This document shows, in pieces, positions 55,284-64,000 of a DNA stretch of 64,000 nt. The stretch is from PNON01 sp963757065 (GTDB lineage Bacteria > Chloroflexota > Anaerolineae > Anaerolineales > Anaerolineaceae): the NCBI GenBank assembly GCA_963757065.1, contig CAVWQC010000007.1, forward strand, positions 682,001 to 746,000. Reading direction: 5' to 3'. The notes under the pieces were generated by a model that saw nothing but the letters and a program-made list of their open reading frames with translations, did not search any database and was not told the DNA's origin. The stretch's first letter is position 1. The number at the start of each line of letters is the position of its first letter. The position numbers and the translations under genes were made by a program.

Positions 55284-56409
55284 CAATGGCACGGGACATC
55301 TGTTCGACGGAGGAGGCAGTCTTATTTACCGCTTCAGATTGCTGGGTGGTACCACGGGCAACCTGCTGGATGGTGGTGGCGATCTGTGACGTAGCCTGAC
55401 CAGCCTGGTTGGAAGCGTTGGCCAATTGTTCTGAGGCAGCGCCAAGGCTGGAGGCACTTTGAGCGATCTGACCAACTGAACCACGTAAACTTTCGATCAT
55501 TTTTGCAAATGCATTTCCCAGTTCATCTTTTGCGGAATTTGAAGATACTTTTATGGTTAGATTATTGGATGAAATCTCATTTGCAACATCTGCAGCTCCC
55601 TGCATATAAATAACCAACCTGTCAAATGCCTTTGCAATGTCACCCACTTCATCTTTACGCTGAGTCAGAGAGTCTTTCACCTTTTGATCCAGGTCGCGTA
55701 CCAGGTCACCTTTTGAAACGGAAGTGGCAATTCCCACCAGGGTGCCTAGTGGTTTTGAGATTGATCCACTGATGATGATTCCAATGCCAATTGATAATAC
55801 AAAGGCAACGACTGGAAATGATCACGATCATCAAAACTGAGCTGTCAAAAGTCGCATCTGCTGATTTATGTAGTATCTTCTGCTTCTTTTATATTAATAT
55901 CGAGTAATTTTTTTGCCGAATCCGCGAACTGAAGCGCTTGCTGTTGCATGCCCGGCCGTTTCCGGTTAAACTGGCTAACATGGCAGTCTGATTTCCTTCA
56001 TCATTCCAGGTCAGTATTTCAGCGACAGCTGCCTGATATTCAGTCCAGGCTGGTTCTAATACTGCCAATTCTGTTAGCTCTCTCATCCCGCGGTCAAGGG
56101 CTTTATATTTTGCAATTCTTTCATCAATATCTTTGATACTGCAGCAATACTTGTTTTACTTTTATCCATTTCAGTGGCAAGGTAAAGACCTTTGTACACA
56201 TCACCCCGAATTTGATTAATATCTGCATCGATCTGCACCCAGTCGCTTACTGGAACCAGACGGTTATCCAGATACATGGATGTCATACCGTCGTTGATCG
56301 TTTTCATGTTTGTGTAGCCCAGGAAAGCGATCAATACAGAAAGTAATGACACAATAAGAAAACTTCCAATTAGTTTGACGCTGGTCTTTAGATTATTTAG
56401 AGCTTTCAT
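54382..56409 (-). pseudogene. 4HB-type methyl-accepting chemotaxis protein with broken sensory half
   Basis: The 5' end (ATG 56409, AAGGAG upstream) encodes a membrane helix (about 12-32) and the start of a four-helix-bundle ligand domain. From about 56135 the frame is lost and regained repeatedly: near 56131-56134, 55953, 55880 and 55820, with pieces such as MRELTELAVLEPAW and QQQALQFADSAKKLL in different frames. From GTG 55737 a 451-residue frame encodes HAMP and an intact signalling domain with SQTNLLALNAAIEAARAGEAG. The 3' half could be expressed alone as a cytoplasmic receptor, which is speculative. Both insertions and deletions are involved. Its end is duplicated at 53746-53802. Confidence 0.8.
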
Positions 56410-56615
56410 TATTTCTCCTTAACTATATTTGGATTTCTATGTAATTAGTTGATACAGATTTCAAAAAATTTGGCTTTTATCAAACCGGACACATACACAA
56501 TTTCAGATTTGAAATTAATACAATTACCTCGTCGTGATTATGTTATAGGCAATATTGTTATTCTTCTGAATAAAGGAGGGATAATAATCTAGTAAAAAAT
56601 GGATTAATACGAACA

Positions 56616-56648
56616 AAAAAGACAATCTACTTAGTAGATTGTCTTTTT
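56616..56648. terminator. Strong bidirectional hairpin terminator
   Basis: A perfect 15-bp stem (56616-56630 with 56634-56648), 3-base loop, with A- and T-tracts on both sides. It ends 15 bases before the stop of the minus-strand receptor at 56664. Confidence 0.85.
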
Positions 56649-56662
56649 GTGAATTTGAAAGA

Positions 56663-57568
56663 ATTAGCTAACCTTGAACTGATTGACAACTGCCTGCAAT
56701 TGTTTGGCAAGTTCAGCCAGGATATGGGCAGATGCAGTTACTTCCTCCACCTGGGCAGACATCTCTTCAGCTGAAGCAGAAACCTCTTCAACAGCAGCGG
56801 AGTTCTCTTCAGAGACAGAAGCAATGTTTTCGATAGCCTGGGTGACCTCGGTGGAACCGGCGGACATTTGTTCTGTGGCAGCAGTATTCTCCTCGATCAC
56901 AGCAGAGACAGAGTCAACAGCAGCGACGAGCTCATTGGCAGATGCAGACATCTGCTTCTGCGGCAGCGGCAGCCTGTTCAGCCTGCTCACTGACACCTTC
57001 AGCAGCCTTGAGGATCTCATCGAGAGATTCACCGGCTTCATTGGCAATGAGGACACCGCGTTCGACTTCCTTTGCACCGTCATCCATGGCGGTCACAGCC
57101 TCTGAAACGGTCTTCTGAATGGACTTGATCAGGCTGGCAATTTCCTTGGTGGAAGTGGATGAGCGTTCAGCCAACTTGCGGACCTCGTCTGCGACGACAG
57201 CGAAACCTTTACCGGCTTCACCGGCGCGGGCAGCTTCGATGGCGGCATTGAGTGCCAACAGGTTGGTCTGGGAGGCGATATCTTCGATGGTGGTGACAAT
57301 ATCACCGATCTGGTCAGAGCGGGAACCCATCTCCTGCACTTTTTCAGCTGAGACACCCACACGCTGCTTGATATTCTGCATACCTTTGAGGGTATCCTGC
57401 ACTTTTGTTGTGCCTTTCTTGGCAGCATCAGCGGCAGCAGTGGACCCCTGAACTACAGACTGGGCATTGCCAGCGACCTGTTCGATGGCGGAAGATAGTT
57501 GAGCAGTGATGCTGGAAGCTTTATTTGCAGCTGAAGCCTGTTCCTGGGCACCCCTGGCGACATCGTCA
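56663..57568. repeat. Near-identical receptor signalling domain, copy B
   Basis: Partner of 54379-55283, carrying one extra base near 56954. Most differences between the copies cluster in the last ~100 bp (the receptor tail). Confidence 0.85.
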
Positions 57569-59118
57569 ATGGCGTGTGTCATCTGATCCACTGAGCTGGC
57601 GGTGTGATTGATGGATTCCGCTTGTTGCCCGGTACCATTAGCAACTTGTTGGATCGTCGTAGCAATTTGCTTTGTTGCCTGCCCGGCCTGATCTGCAGAT
57701 CTTGCCAGAGCACTGGATGTATTGGATATCTCATCTGACGACTTTGAAACAAGCCCGATCGTTTTTTGTAAGCTTTGTACCATTTTTACAAAAGTATTTC
57801 CTAGTAGGTCTTTCTCCCCTTTTGGAGCAATTGTCACTGTCAGATCCCCATCAGCAATTCGACTGGCTACCCCGGCTGCTTCATCAAAGTATCCAATTAA
57901 TTGCTGGAAGGCCTGTCCGATGGCACCGATCTCATCTTTTCGATTATTTATCCTGGCAATCTCTAAACTGTCTATACCAGTTATGTTTGCATCACCATTT
58001 GAAAGGAGTATTGCTCCTTTTGTAATCGTCGCGAGTGGTTTCGAAATTGATCTGGCAAGGTAGAATCCAATCAGAATCAATCCAATTGAAACAGCTACAC
58101 CTATAATGATCACGATTGACAAGGACTGTAAAACAGGTTGTATCAATTCGCTGTTGTTTTGATCTAGCATGATAGTCCATTTCAAAGAATCAGCCAGATT
58201 TCCTTCCAGAGCGTGGAAACCGATCACAGCCGGATTTCCATCCAGGTCATGGAGATTGGAGCGCCAGGAATTCTCGTGAGTATTTACAACCGCAATAATT
58301 TCCTCCGGAGCCGGTTTCATGAGCAGTTCCGGGTTTGATGCATATAGAATAATTCCATTTGCATCCAGTAAAGCAGCTGTGCCGGTTTTTCCATAGGTGA
58401 TACTCGAAATATCAGCAAATACTGATGAAACATTCACCGTACCGCGGAGAATACCAATTACTGCTCCATTGGTTGGATCAACGACAGGGATACCAATATT
58501 CATCGCATATGTTTTTGTCGAATCATCGTATTCCACTTCGCCAACATATATCTTCCCCTCGCCATTATTGTAGGCTTCGATCCACCACCCTTCATCGGCT
58601 TGAAGGTAGTCTCCTGTCCTTTCCGATAATCCAACGATCAAGCCCTGGACATCTGTAATAAATACTTCGACTTCATCCGGGAATTCTGCCAAAAATCTTT
58701 GAAGTTCCCTGCTGGTTGAGTTTTTTAAATATGCATCAACAAGTGGTTGTATGGATGGATCTTCATTGATCCATGCTTCATCCTGGAGTTTAATCTCTGC
58801 AGTTAATGTGGCCTGATCTTTCCCTGCATATGATAAATTGGCAGTTTTTACTGCTTCAACAAGGTCAGGGGAAAGAGCTAATGCGGAAAGGGATTTTACA
58901 TTGCCTTCCACAACTCCCGAAGCGCGCTGGACAGCTTCTTTTCCTATACTGACGAGGTTATTTCCGGTGGATTTTCTAGATGATGCAGATGATAAGAAAT
59001 ACTCGACACCTACCATAACAACTAAAAAACTAACCAGAACAAGTAACAGTAGACCCAGGATTTTATTCTGTATGCCCCAATCCCCAGGCTTAAGTGACAA
59101 TTTATTACCACTTTTCAT
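56664..59118 (-). pseudogene. dCache methyl-accepting chemotaxis protein, one frameshift near the end
   Basis: An 817-residue receptor if one base near 56954 is removed (ATG 59118, TAGGAGATC upstream). N-terminal helix (about 22-42), an external dCache domain (about 50-320; V-E-V-F-I-T-D, Y-G-K-T-G-T-A-A-L-L-D), a second helix (about 330-355), HAMP and a signalling domain with the standard tip. The insertion turns AEEMSA into AEADVC and a stop, cutting off the last ~95 residues; the remaining frame 57083-56664 continues the receptor to NQFKVS. Comparison with the copy at 54382-55737 shows exactly the extra base. Without repair the second helix of the hairpin would be truncated. Confidence 0.85.
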
Positions 59119-59536
59119 TTCGATCTCCTATAACATCATAGATTAATCCCACAATGGATTTATTGGGACCCTTACCTAATAAAACTATCCATAATCATGT
59201 ATCGGATAGAAATCGCCTTTTTAGTATAAAAAGGGTCTGAATTTGAAATAAAAAGAGGATAAAAACGGTTGAAAATTGCTATGCTGATGAATACTGGTTC
59301 AGTTTCTTGGAAGGAATAAATCTGATTTGAAGACCGATCGCTAATGCAAAAAAAAGTGGCTTTTATTCACAGCATCTCATAATTATTATTTAGGAACAAG
59401 TAAAAAAAACAAAAGGAGTCCTGTTTTAGAACTCCTTTTTTCGTAGTTATCATTACTTTTTTCTATTCAAATATCCCGTCCAGAAATTATTGATGGAATT
59501 CTGAAATAGGGAAATGATAAATTAGTATCAACTGAT
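59119..59536. other. 418-bp intergenic region
   Basis: Spacer between cheX (upstream on the minus strand) and the dCache receptor. It contains the terminator at 59411-59439, a small 7-bp hairpin at 59216-59234, and presumably the promoter of the receptor. No ORF or RNA gene was recognised. Confidence 0.5.
59411..59439 (-). terminator. Rho-independent terminator of the che operon
   Basis: A 9-bp stem (59411-59419 with 59431-59439) followed on the minus strand by a T-rich tract of about 13 bases. It ends the cheD-to-cheX transcript, 98 bases past the last cheX. Confidence 0.75.
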
Positions 59537-60052
59537 TTAGAGTGAAGGTTTGGCTGGGACAGGGATCTGGGCGGTTTTCATTCCTTGATTCATACCATCC
59601 CTGAGGGCTAGATGTACAGTAATTGTTCCTATATTCGATGACAGCGGAATTATCAACCTCGGACAATCTAGAGTGGAAACCTGGGAGCCTCTACCGATGA
59701 GAAGTGTAGGCGGAGATATGGTAGCTTCGTAACCAGCCACAGAGAGTTTAACGCTTGCCCGGCCAGTGATCACATTTCCCAATTCCGCAATACCGCTTTG
59801 AGCAAGAGAATTAAATTCAGAAATTTCCTCACCCATCATCTTGGAAACCAGGCTTATGGATGTTTCCTTTGTCAGACTGTAAAATACCATCCCTTCGACT
59901 CCACCGACCAGGGCAATAATGACAGTGATATCGTCAGTCAAATAAGGACCTTTCTCGAGTTGGAGGTCACCCTTGATCGCATCAATACCTGTTTCTGTTT
60001 TTAATACCTCATGAACTGCCTCTAGAAACGGGTTAAGAAATTTGACATTCAT
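59537..60052 (-). CDS. cheX: CheX-family chemotaxis phosphatase, copy 2
   Basis: A 171-residue CheC/CheX/FliY-family protein. The phosphatase motif is GIAELGNVITGRA near residue 85-97 (E-x-x-N), with the SPPTLLIG strand later. There is a single ExxN site, as in CheX, rather than two as in CheC. CheX removes the phosphate from CheY-P and is active as a dimer. It is the last gene of the operon, 19 bases after its paralogue, and AAGAAGGT precedes the ATG. Confidence 0.85.
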   Translation of the reverse strand: MNVKFLNPFLEAVHEVLKTETGIDAIKGDLQLEKGPYLTDDITVIIALVGGVEGMVFYSLTKETSISLVSKMMGEEISEFNSLAQSGIAELGNVITGRASVKLSVAGYEATISPPTLLIGRGSQVSTLDCPRLIIPLSSNIGTITVHLALRDGMNQGMKTAQIPVPAKPSL

Positions 60053-60071
60053 TCGTTACCTTCTTTCAAAA

Positions 60072-60596
60072 CTATACTTTGGCTGAGACAGCTTCTTGTA
60101 TCAATGGAACAAAATTGACATTCTTCCCATCCGGCGGGCTTTCCTTAATGGCCAGGTGGACGGTTACATTTCCCAGCTCTGACTGAATGGAGACTACAAT
60201 ACGGGGGAAATTAATAGTAGAGATCTTAGTACCTTTCCCAATGATCATTGTCGGAGGGGAAATGGTCGAATCCAGGCCGGCTTTGGATAACTCAACAGTT
60301 GCTTTACCAGAAATCACATTTCCCAGCTCAGCAATTCCACTTTGAGCGAGGTTATCAAATTCGGTAAATTTTTGTCCCATCATGCGGGATACAAAGCCTA
60401 GAGCTGTGGACTCTGATAGTTCATATAAGACCACACCTTGAATTTGACCGACAAGGTTGATGAGTACCGTGACATCATCTGTGGTCAATGCTGAAGTCTG
60501 AACAGTAATTTGTCCCCTGGTGATATCCAGCTGAATTTCTTTTTTTAAAACCTCTGCAGCAGAATCCAAAAATGGATTCAGAAATTTAACGTCCAT
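60072..60596 (-). CDS. cheX: CheX-family chemotaxis phosphatase, copy 1
   Basis: A 174-residue paralogue of the next gene with the same plan: M-V-K-F-L-N-P-F-L start, GIAELGNVISGKA with the ExxN phosphatase residues, and ISPPTMIIGKGTKIST. It lies downstream of the HDOD gene by 27 bases. A pair of CheX proteins could form a heterodimer or serve two response regulators; only one CheY is seen here. Confidence 0.85.
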   Translation of the reverse strand: MDVKFLNPFLDSAAEVLKKEIQLDITRGQITVQTSALTTDDVTVLINLVGQIQGVVLYELSESTALGFVSRMMGQKFTEFDNLAQSGIAELGNVISGKATVELSKAGLDSTISPPTMIIGKGTKISTINFPRIVVSIQSELGNVTVHLAIKESPPDGKNVNFVPLIQEAVSAKV

Positions 60597-60623
60597 GGTT
60601 TATTTCCCATCCTTTCAAATATG

Positions 60624-61475
60624 TCATAGTAAACCAGCCATCCCAATAAATTCCTCAGCCGATTTAATTTGTTCACTTATTAGGCTTATTAACTCGGGTA
60701 ACCGCTCTGGATTCCAACCAGTTACTTCAAATGCGATAGGGTCAATGTTGTAACGTAAACCGTCTTTACCTATTCCGATTCCCAACATGGTCAATGCCAT
60801 ATCCGCAATATGTACAGACGAAGCTATTCGAATATATTCGCCGGCTTTTCCTGGCTGATGATGGAATTCGATCCCTTTTTGGAGTGATATTGGAAGCATC
60901 CATCGTTTTGCCAATTCTGCACCCATTTGGGCGTGATCAATTCCGAAAATTTCAATTTCCAACTCATTGAAGGATCTGCCTTGCCAGTCAATTTTTGAAT
61001 CATTAATGTCACGCAAAATAACTTCAAATGCCAGCTTACCAATATCACACATTAATCCTGCATGATAAGCTTCTTCGGAAAAGGAATGACCAAATTTCTT
61101 GGCTATCAATTGTGCCCCTGCAGCAACACCAATGGAATGCTTCCATAGGTCTCCGCGGTCAAGTGCATAACCGGGAATTGGTCTATTTAAATAAGTGGAT
61201 ACTGAAGCAGCTAATAAAAGGCTTTGGATTGTATCCTGTCCCAAGTAAACCACAGCCTGCTGAACAGTCGACGCCGGTTGTGTTAATCCATAATATGAAG
61301 AATTTACCCATTTGAGTATGGTACTGGTAAGACCTTGATCCATAATAAGAACTTCTGCCAGGTCGTTCATATTCGATTTGGGATTGCGAATCAGACTCAA
61401 CGCTTTCTGAGCTACCTGAGGGAGAGGTGGAAGGTCGCCCACCTTTTTTATCAAGGCGTCGATATGATCTGTCAT
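60624..61475 (-). CDS. HDOD domain protein
   Basis: A 283-residue HDOD protein, an HD-related domain that usually lacks phosphodiesterase activity and serves in signalling. The opening PPLPQVAQKALSLI and the ALILDQGL-like segment DLAEVLIMDQGLTSTILKWVNSSYYG are typical; the central KHSIGVAAGAQLIA...HAGLMCDIGKLAFEV keeps an H and D-x-x-K spacing. HDOD genes are common in chemotaxis clusters. Its ATG overlaps the cheR stop (ATGA), so it is translationally coupled. Confidence 0.88.
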   Translation of the reverse strand: MTDHIDALIKKVGDLPPLPQVAQKALSLIRNPKSNMNDLAEVLIMDQGLTSTILKWVNSSYYGLTQPASTVQQAVVYLGQDTIQSLLLAASVSTYLNRPIPGYALDRGDLWKHSIGVAAGAQLIAKKFGHSFSEEAYHAGLMCDIGKLAFEVILRDINDSKIDWQGRSFNELEIEIFGIDHAQMGAELAKRWMLPISLQKGIEFHHQPGKAGEYIRIASSVHIADMALTMLGIGIGKDGLRYNIDPIAFEVTGWNPERLPELISLISEQIKSAEEFIGMAGLL

Positions 61476-62287
61476 TTACCGGTTCCTTTATAATAAAACG
61501 AGCCACCGACATTTGTGAAACCAATATCAGATGGGCGTGGTATGATCTCAGTTCCTCCCAGGAAAAGAACCCCACCATTACGCAATCCATCATGGAATTT
61601 TTTATAAAGAACAGCTTTAGCTTCAATAGTAAAATAAATAATTACATTTCGACAAACGATGAGATCGAAATTATTTTCAAAGGGGTCAGTAAGCATGTTT
61701 TGTTCTTTGAAGGTAACCCGTTTCGCTATACTTTCTTTTATATAGAACTGCGAATTTACTTCTTCAAAGTACTTTTTTCGATGTTCCGCTGATACATTAC
61801 GAGTATCATCGGCAGTATAAGGTCCACGTGCACGTGCTTTCGTGAGAATTGTTCGGTCAAGGTCGGTAGCTAATAAATAATGGTTACGGCCGGGTGCCAA
61901 TTCCTCAAGAATAATTGATAGAGTGTATGGTTCTGACCCATTCGAGCAACCAGCACTCCATATTCGCAAGCCACTATTATTACCTGGAGTACGGTTAATT
62001 GATAATTCTTTAACTAATCCTGGTAGAACGGTTTTCCTGAGTGATTCCCATCTATCCTGATCCCGGAAGAATTCAGAGACGTTAATTGTCAAGTAATCAC
62101 GAAATTTAGCTGTATCTGCTGGACTTTTACCTAAGAAATAGAAATAATCGTCCCAATTTTTTCCATCAACTCTGATCAACCAGGAATCAAGGCGTCGCTG
62201 CATCTGCTCGCTTTTATATTGATTTAGGTCAATATTGAGCATCTTTTTTACGTTTTGTTTAATTTTCTGGTAAATGACGTCTTCCAT
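61472..62287 (-). CDS. cheR: Chemotaxis protein methyltransferase CheR
   Basis: A 271-residue CheR, which uses SAM to methylate glutamates of chemoreceptors. The N-terminal helical domain (about 1-75) includes RRLDSWL. The Rossmann domain has the motif IWSAGCSNGSEPYTLSI near 108-124, ATDLDRTIL, and NLIVCRNVIIYF-like FDLIVCRNVIIYF near 205-217. There is no C-terminal TPR or pentapeptide-binding extension. It lies 9 bases after cheB. Confidence 0.95.
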   Translation of the reverse strand: MEDVIYQKIKQNVKKMLNIDLNQYKSEQMQRRLDSWLIRVDGKNWDDYFYFLGKSPADTAKFRDYLTINVSEFFRDQDRWESLRKTVLPGLVKELSINRTPGNNSGLRIWSAGCSNGSEPYTLSIILEELAPGRNHYLLATDLDRTILTKARARGPYTADDTRNVSAEHRKKYFEEVNSQFYIKESIAKRVTFKEQNMLTDPFENNFDLIVCRNVIIYFTIEAKAVLYKKFHDGLRNGGVLFLGGTEIIPRPSDIGFTNVGGSFYYKGTGK

Positions 62288-62296
62288 GATTGCCTT

Positions 62297-63388
62297 TTAT
62301 GGTAAAAAATGAGAACTGGAAACGATTCGTTTGGAGATCGCGTCAGCTATCTTATTTAATGGTTGGACCTCATCTGTGACACCTGCTTCATACACACTCC
62401 GCGGCATACCCCATACAACACAGCTAGATTCTGCTTCTGCGATAATTTGACCACCAGCTTCATGAATTAATCGGCTTCCAACTGTCCCATCACTCCCCAT
62501 CCCGGTAAGAATTACACCAATTAATGATTTACCGTAGAGAGATACCATTGAAGCCATTGTTACATCTATTGCCGGGCGAACCCCATTAACCGGGGGGTTT
62601 TGATTGGTTACGACTACTCCATTCCTATCAAAAGTCAGGTGAAATCCCCCTGGAGCTAATAAAGCAAGGCCTGCTTCAAGTTTATCTCCGGGTTCTGCCT
62701 CCTTGACTTTTAGGTTCGATAAACTATCCAATCTATCTGCTAAAGATCTGGTGAATCCTGCAGGCATATGCTGAATAATAATGAATGCAGCTGATAATTT
62801 TGCGGAAATTTCCGGAATGAGAGCATTTAGTGCTCTGGGTCCACCTGTTGAAGATCCAATAACCACAATTTTATCCAAACTGTTTATTGGTCGGGTGGTT
62901 TTGGACGAACTGCTTAAAGGTAACGGTGAAGATCTGACAGAAGGTAAAAGGGAAAACACACGTGAACCGGCAGCTTTAATGATCTTTGCTGCTACATCAG
63001 CCATTACAGTATTTATTGTGGATTTGTTTACTGGCTTGGCAATAAAATCCACTGCCCCCAGGGTTAATGCTTTAACTGTCTCCAACGTTCCTTCTGCAGT
63101 TAAGCTGCTGAGCATAACCACCGGGCGTGGAAAACGGGTCATTATCTCCTTGAGAGTAGATAATCCATCCATGTGAGGCATTTCAACATCAAGGGTAACG
63201 ACGTCTGGATTAAACTTAGGTATCAATTCCAAGGCTTCAATTCCATCACGTGCAGAACCGATTACCTGAATTCCAGGGCTTTCGTTCAGATGTTTGGTGA
63301 TGGTAAACCGCATAAACGCAGAATCATCAACGACCAGCACTCGAACTGGTTTGTTTTCTTCTACAGGAGAACCATACCCAATGGCCAC
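62297..63388 (-). CDS. cheB: Chemotaxis response regulator methylesterase CheB
   Basis: A 363-residue CheB when started at GTG 63388, 13 bases after the cheY stop; the frame is open further into cheY (to 63427), which would add 13 residues outside the family. The receiver domain (about 15-135) has VDDSAFMR and the phospho-acceptor Asp in TLDVEMPHMDG. The C-terminal methylesterase has VIGSSTGGPRAL (catalytic Ser), IIQHMPAGFT (catalytic His) and GMGSDGTVG (catalytic Asp). It removes methyl groups and deamidates receptors when phosphorylated. Confidence 0.94.
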   Translation of the reverse strand: MAIGYGSPVEENKPVRVLVVDDSAFMRFTITKHLNESPGIQVIGSARDGIEALELIPKFNPDVVTLDVEMPHMDGLSTLKEIMTRFPRPVVMLSSLTAEGTLETVKALTLGAVDFIAKPVNKSTINTVMADVAAKIIKAAGSRVFSLLPSVRSSPLPLSSSSKTTRPINSLDKIVVIGSSTGGPRALNALIPEISAKLSAAFIIIQHMPAGFTRSLADRLDSLSNLKVKEAEPGDKLEAGLALLAPGGFHLTFDRNGVVVTNQNPPVNGVRPAIDVTMASMVSLYGKSLIGVILTGMGSDGTVGSRLIHEAGGQIIAEAESSCVVWGMPRSVYEAGVTDEVQPLNKIADAISKRIVSSSHFLP

Positions 63389-63401
63389 AGTAATTGATTT
63401 C

Positions 63402-63758
63402 CTATCCCAGCAGTTTATTGATGGCACTCATAACACGATCACGGTCAAATGGTTTGACGATGAAATCTTTTGCACCAGATTTCACTGCTTCAAGGACGAC
63501 AGATTCCTGACCAAGCGCAGTCAACATAACCACTTTAGCGTTTGGATCTATCTTTCGTAACTCCTTTAATGCAGTTAATCCATCCATCTCTGGCATAGTT
63601 ACATCCATGAGAACCATATCCGGCTTTTTGGATTTATAGGATTCGATCGCTTTCAATCCATTTTCGGCTTCTGCTACTTCAAACCCTTCTCCAACAAGCA
63701 TTTTGCTTATCCGGACCCTTAAAAACTCTGCGTCATCTACTATCAGTATCTGTGTCAT
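63402..63758 (-). CDS. cheY: Chemotaxis response regulator CheY
   Basis: A 118-residue single-domain receiver. It has LIVDDAEFLR (acidic pair), VLMDVTMPEMDG with the phospho-acceptor Asp near residue 52, MLTALGQ (conserved Thr) and FIVKPF (conserved Lys). It has no output domain, as expected for CheY. AGGAGCAAC upstream gives a fair ribosome binding site. It is between cheD and cheB. Confidence 0.93.
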   Translation of the reverse strand: MTQILIVDDAEFLRVRISKMLVGEGFEVAEAENGLKAIESYKSKKPDMVLMDVTMPEMDGLTALKELRKIDPNAKVVMLTALGQESVVLEAVKSGAKDFIVKPFDRDRVMSAINKLLG

Positions 63759-63778
63759 TCTTGTTGCTCCTTTGTGTT

Positions 63779-64000
63779 TTATAATTCTTTTTCCGTACCA
63801 CCGATGACTCTGACTGTCATGTGTCCGGAAGCGATATATAATCGAACTGTTCGGCCGATGTTGCCTCCCAATTCAGAATTTCGAAGTGTTAATCTCATTT
63901 TTTCGAAAATTTGTAAGGCACTGGCAACATTTCTGGTTCCGATGTCAAATGTTTTTGACAACTGCGTGTTAATTAACATGTTCGCCCCACCAGCCATGTA
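63779..64000 (-). CDS. cheD: Chemoreceptor glutamine deamidase CheD (partial, C-terminal part)
   Basis: Seventy-four codons of a CheD gene that continues past the window end; the frame is open to base 64000. The recognisable part is K/GGAN-M, DIGTRNVASALQIF and SELGGNIGRTVRLYIASGHM, which match the C-terminal half of CheD. The catalytic Cys and His (GLGSC and HxMLP motifs) would lie in the missing part. CheD deamidates receptor glutamines and, in Bacillus, cooperates with CheC. Confidence 0.88.
   Translation of the reverse strand, partial: YMAGGANMLINTQLSKTFDIGTRNVASALQIFEKMRLTLRNSELGGNIGRTVRLYIASGHMTVRVIGGTEKEL

Noticed and set aside
53166..57568. Repeats in the chemotaxis island as a CRISPR array or mobile element
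   Set aside because: The repeats are hundreds of bases long, are coding, and have no short direct repeats with spacers, transposase or terminal inverted repeats. They are gene duplications.
57672..58063. Plus-strand frames of about 115 codons opposite the dCache receptor
   Set aside because: They lie antisense to a clear receptor gene and show no domain; shadows of codon bias.
1..64000. tRNA, rRNA or phage/plasmid genes
   Set aside because: The spacers were read for CCA-ending cloverleaves and for integrase, terminase or replication genes; none were recognised. Short or unusual RNAs could still be missed.

Overview
The window looks like a chromosomal segment of a Chloroflexota bacterium, most likely class Anaerolineae. 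This is inferred from family content: extracellular proteins with long Thr/Pro linkers (PBP1A, GH3), a CpXC-domain protein, DUF4013, AIM24/TIGR00266, tandem c-di-AMP receptors, an eukaryotic-type Ser/Thr kinase next to an FHA protein, and a two-domain ThyX-like protein at the end of a nusA-infB-truB-ribF operon. No 16S rRNA, tRNA, CRISPR array, transposase or phage gene was seen, so the taxonomy rests on protein character alone.

Layout. 0-12.5 kb: flavin reductase + AMMECR1, a DUF4013 membrane protein, a beta-propeller lipoprotein with two c-di-AMP receptor paralogues, a class A penicillin-binding protein, a large protein with a degenerate methyltransferase core, a frameshifted alpha-glucosidase and an SRPBCC protein. 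12.6-21.6 kb: the translation/RNA operon nusA-ylxR-infB-rbfA-nrnA-truB-ribF-thyX-like, with a promoter and leader hairpin in front. 21.6-31.8 kb: histidine kinase, HNH protein, oxidoreductase, GT2, AAA ATPase, glycerophosphodiesterase, membrane-anchored GH3, then a Ser/Thr kinase divergent from an FHA-winged-helix regulator. 31.9-47.6 kb: gyrB and metabolic or membrane genes (JAMM peptidase, plsY, MBL hydrolase, CpXC, GAF/PAS histidine kinase, class III aminotransferase, amidohydrolase, MFS, MATE, AIM24).

47.7-64 kb is a chemotaxis island read entirely on the minus strand: cheD(partial)-cheY-cheB-cheR-HDOD-cheX-cheX, then four chemoreceptors, a tandemly duplicated cheW, and a PAS/HD-GYP c-di-GMP phosphodiesterase. 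cheA is not in the window and may lie beyond position 64000. The island shows recent rearrangement: a ~637-bp tandem duplication carrying cheW and the tail of a receptor gene, a ~900-bp near-identical signalling domain shared by two receptors, and a receptor whose sensory half is broken by several frameshifts. The most unusual gene is the receptor at 50365-53007. A roughly 139-residue Cache-like sensor module replaces the conserved turn at the tip of its signalling hairpin, where CheA and CheW normally dock.

Seven apparent single-base insertions break five otherwise well-preserved genes (alpha-glucosidase x3, thyX-like, CpXC, two receptors), and a sixth gene (the 4HB receptor) carries several indels. 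Either this strain is losing these genes or the assembly has indel errors; the reads would decide.
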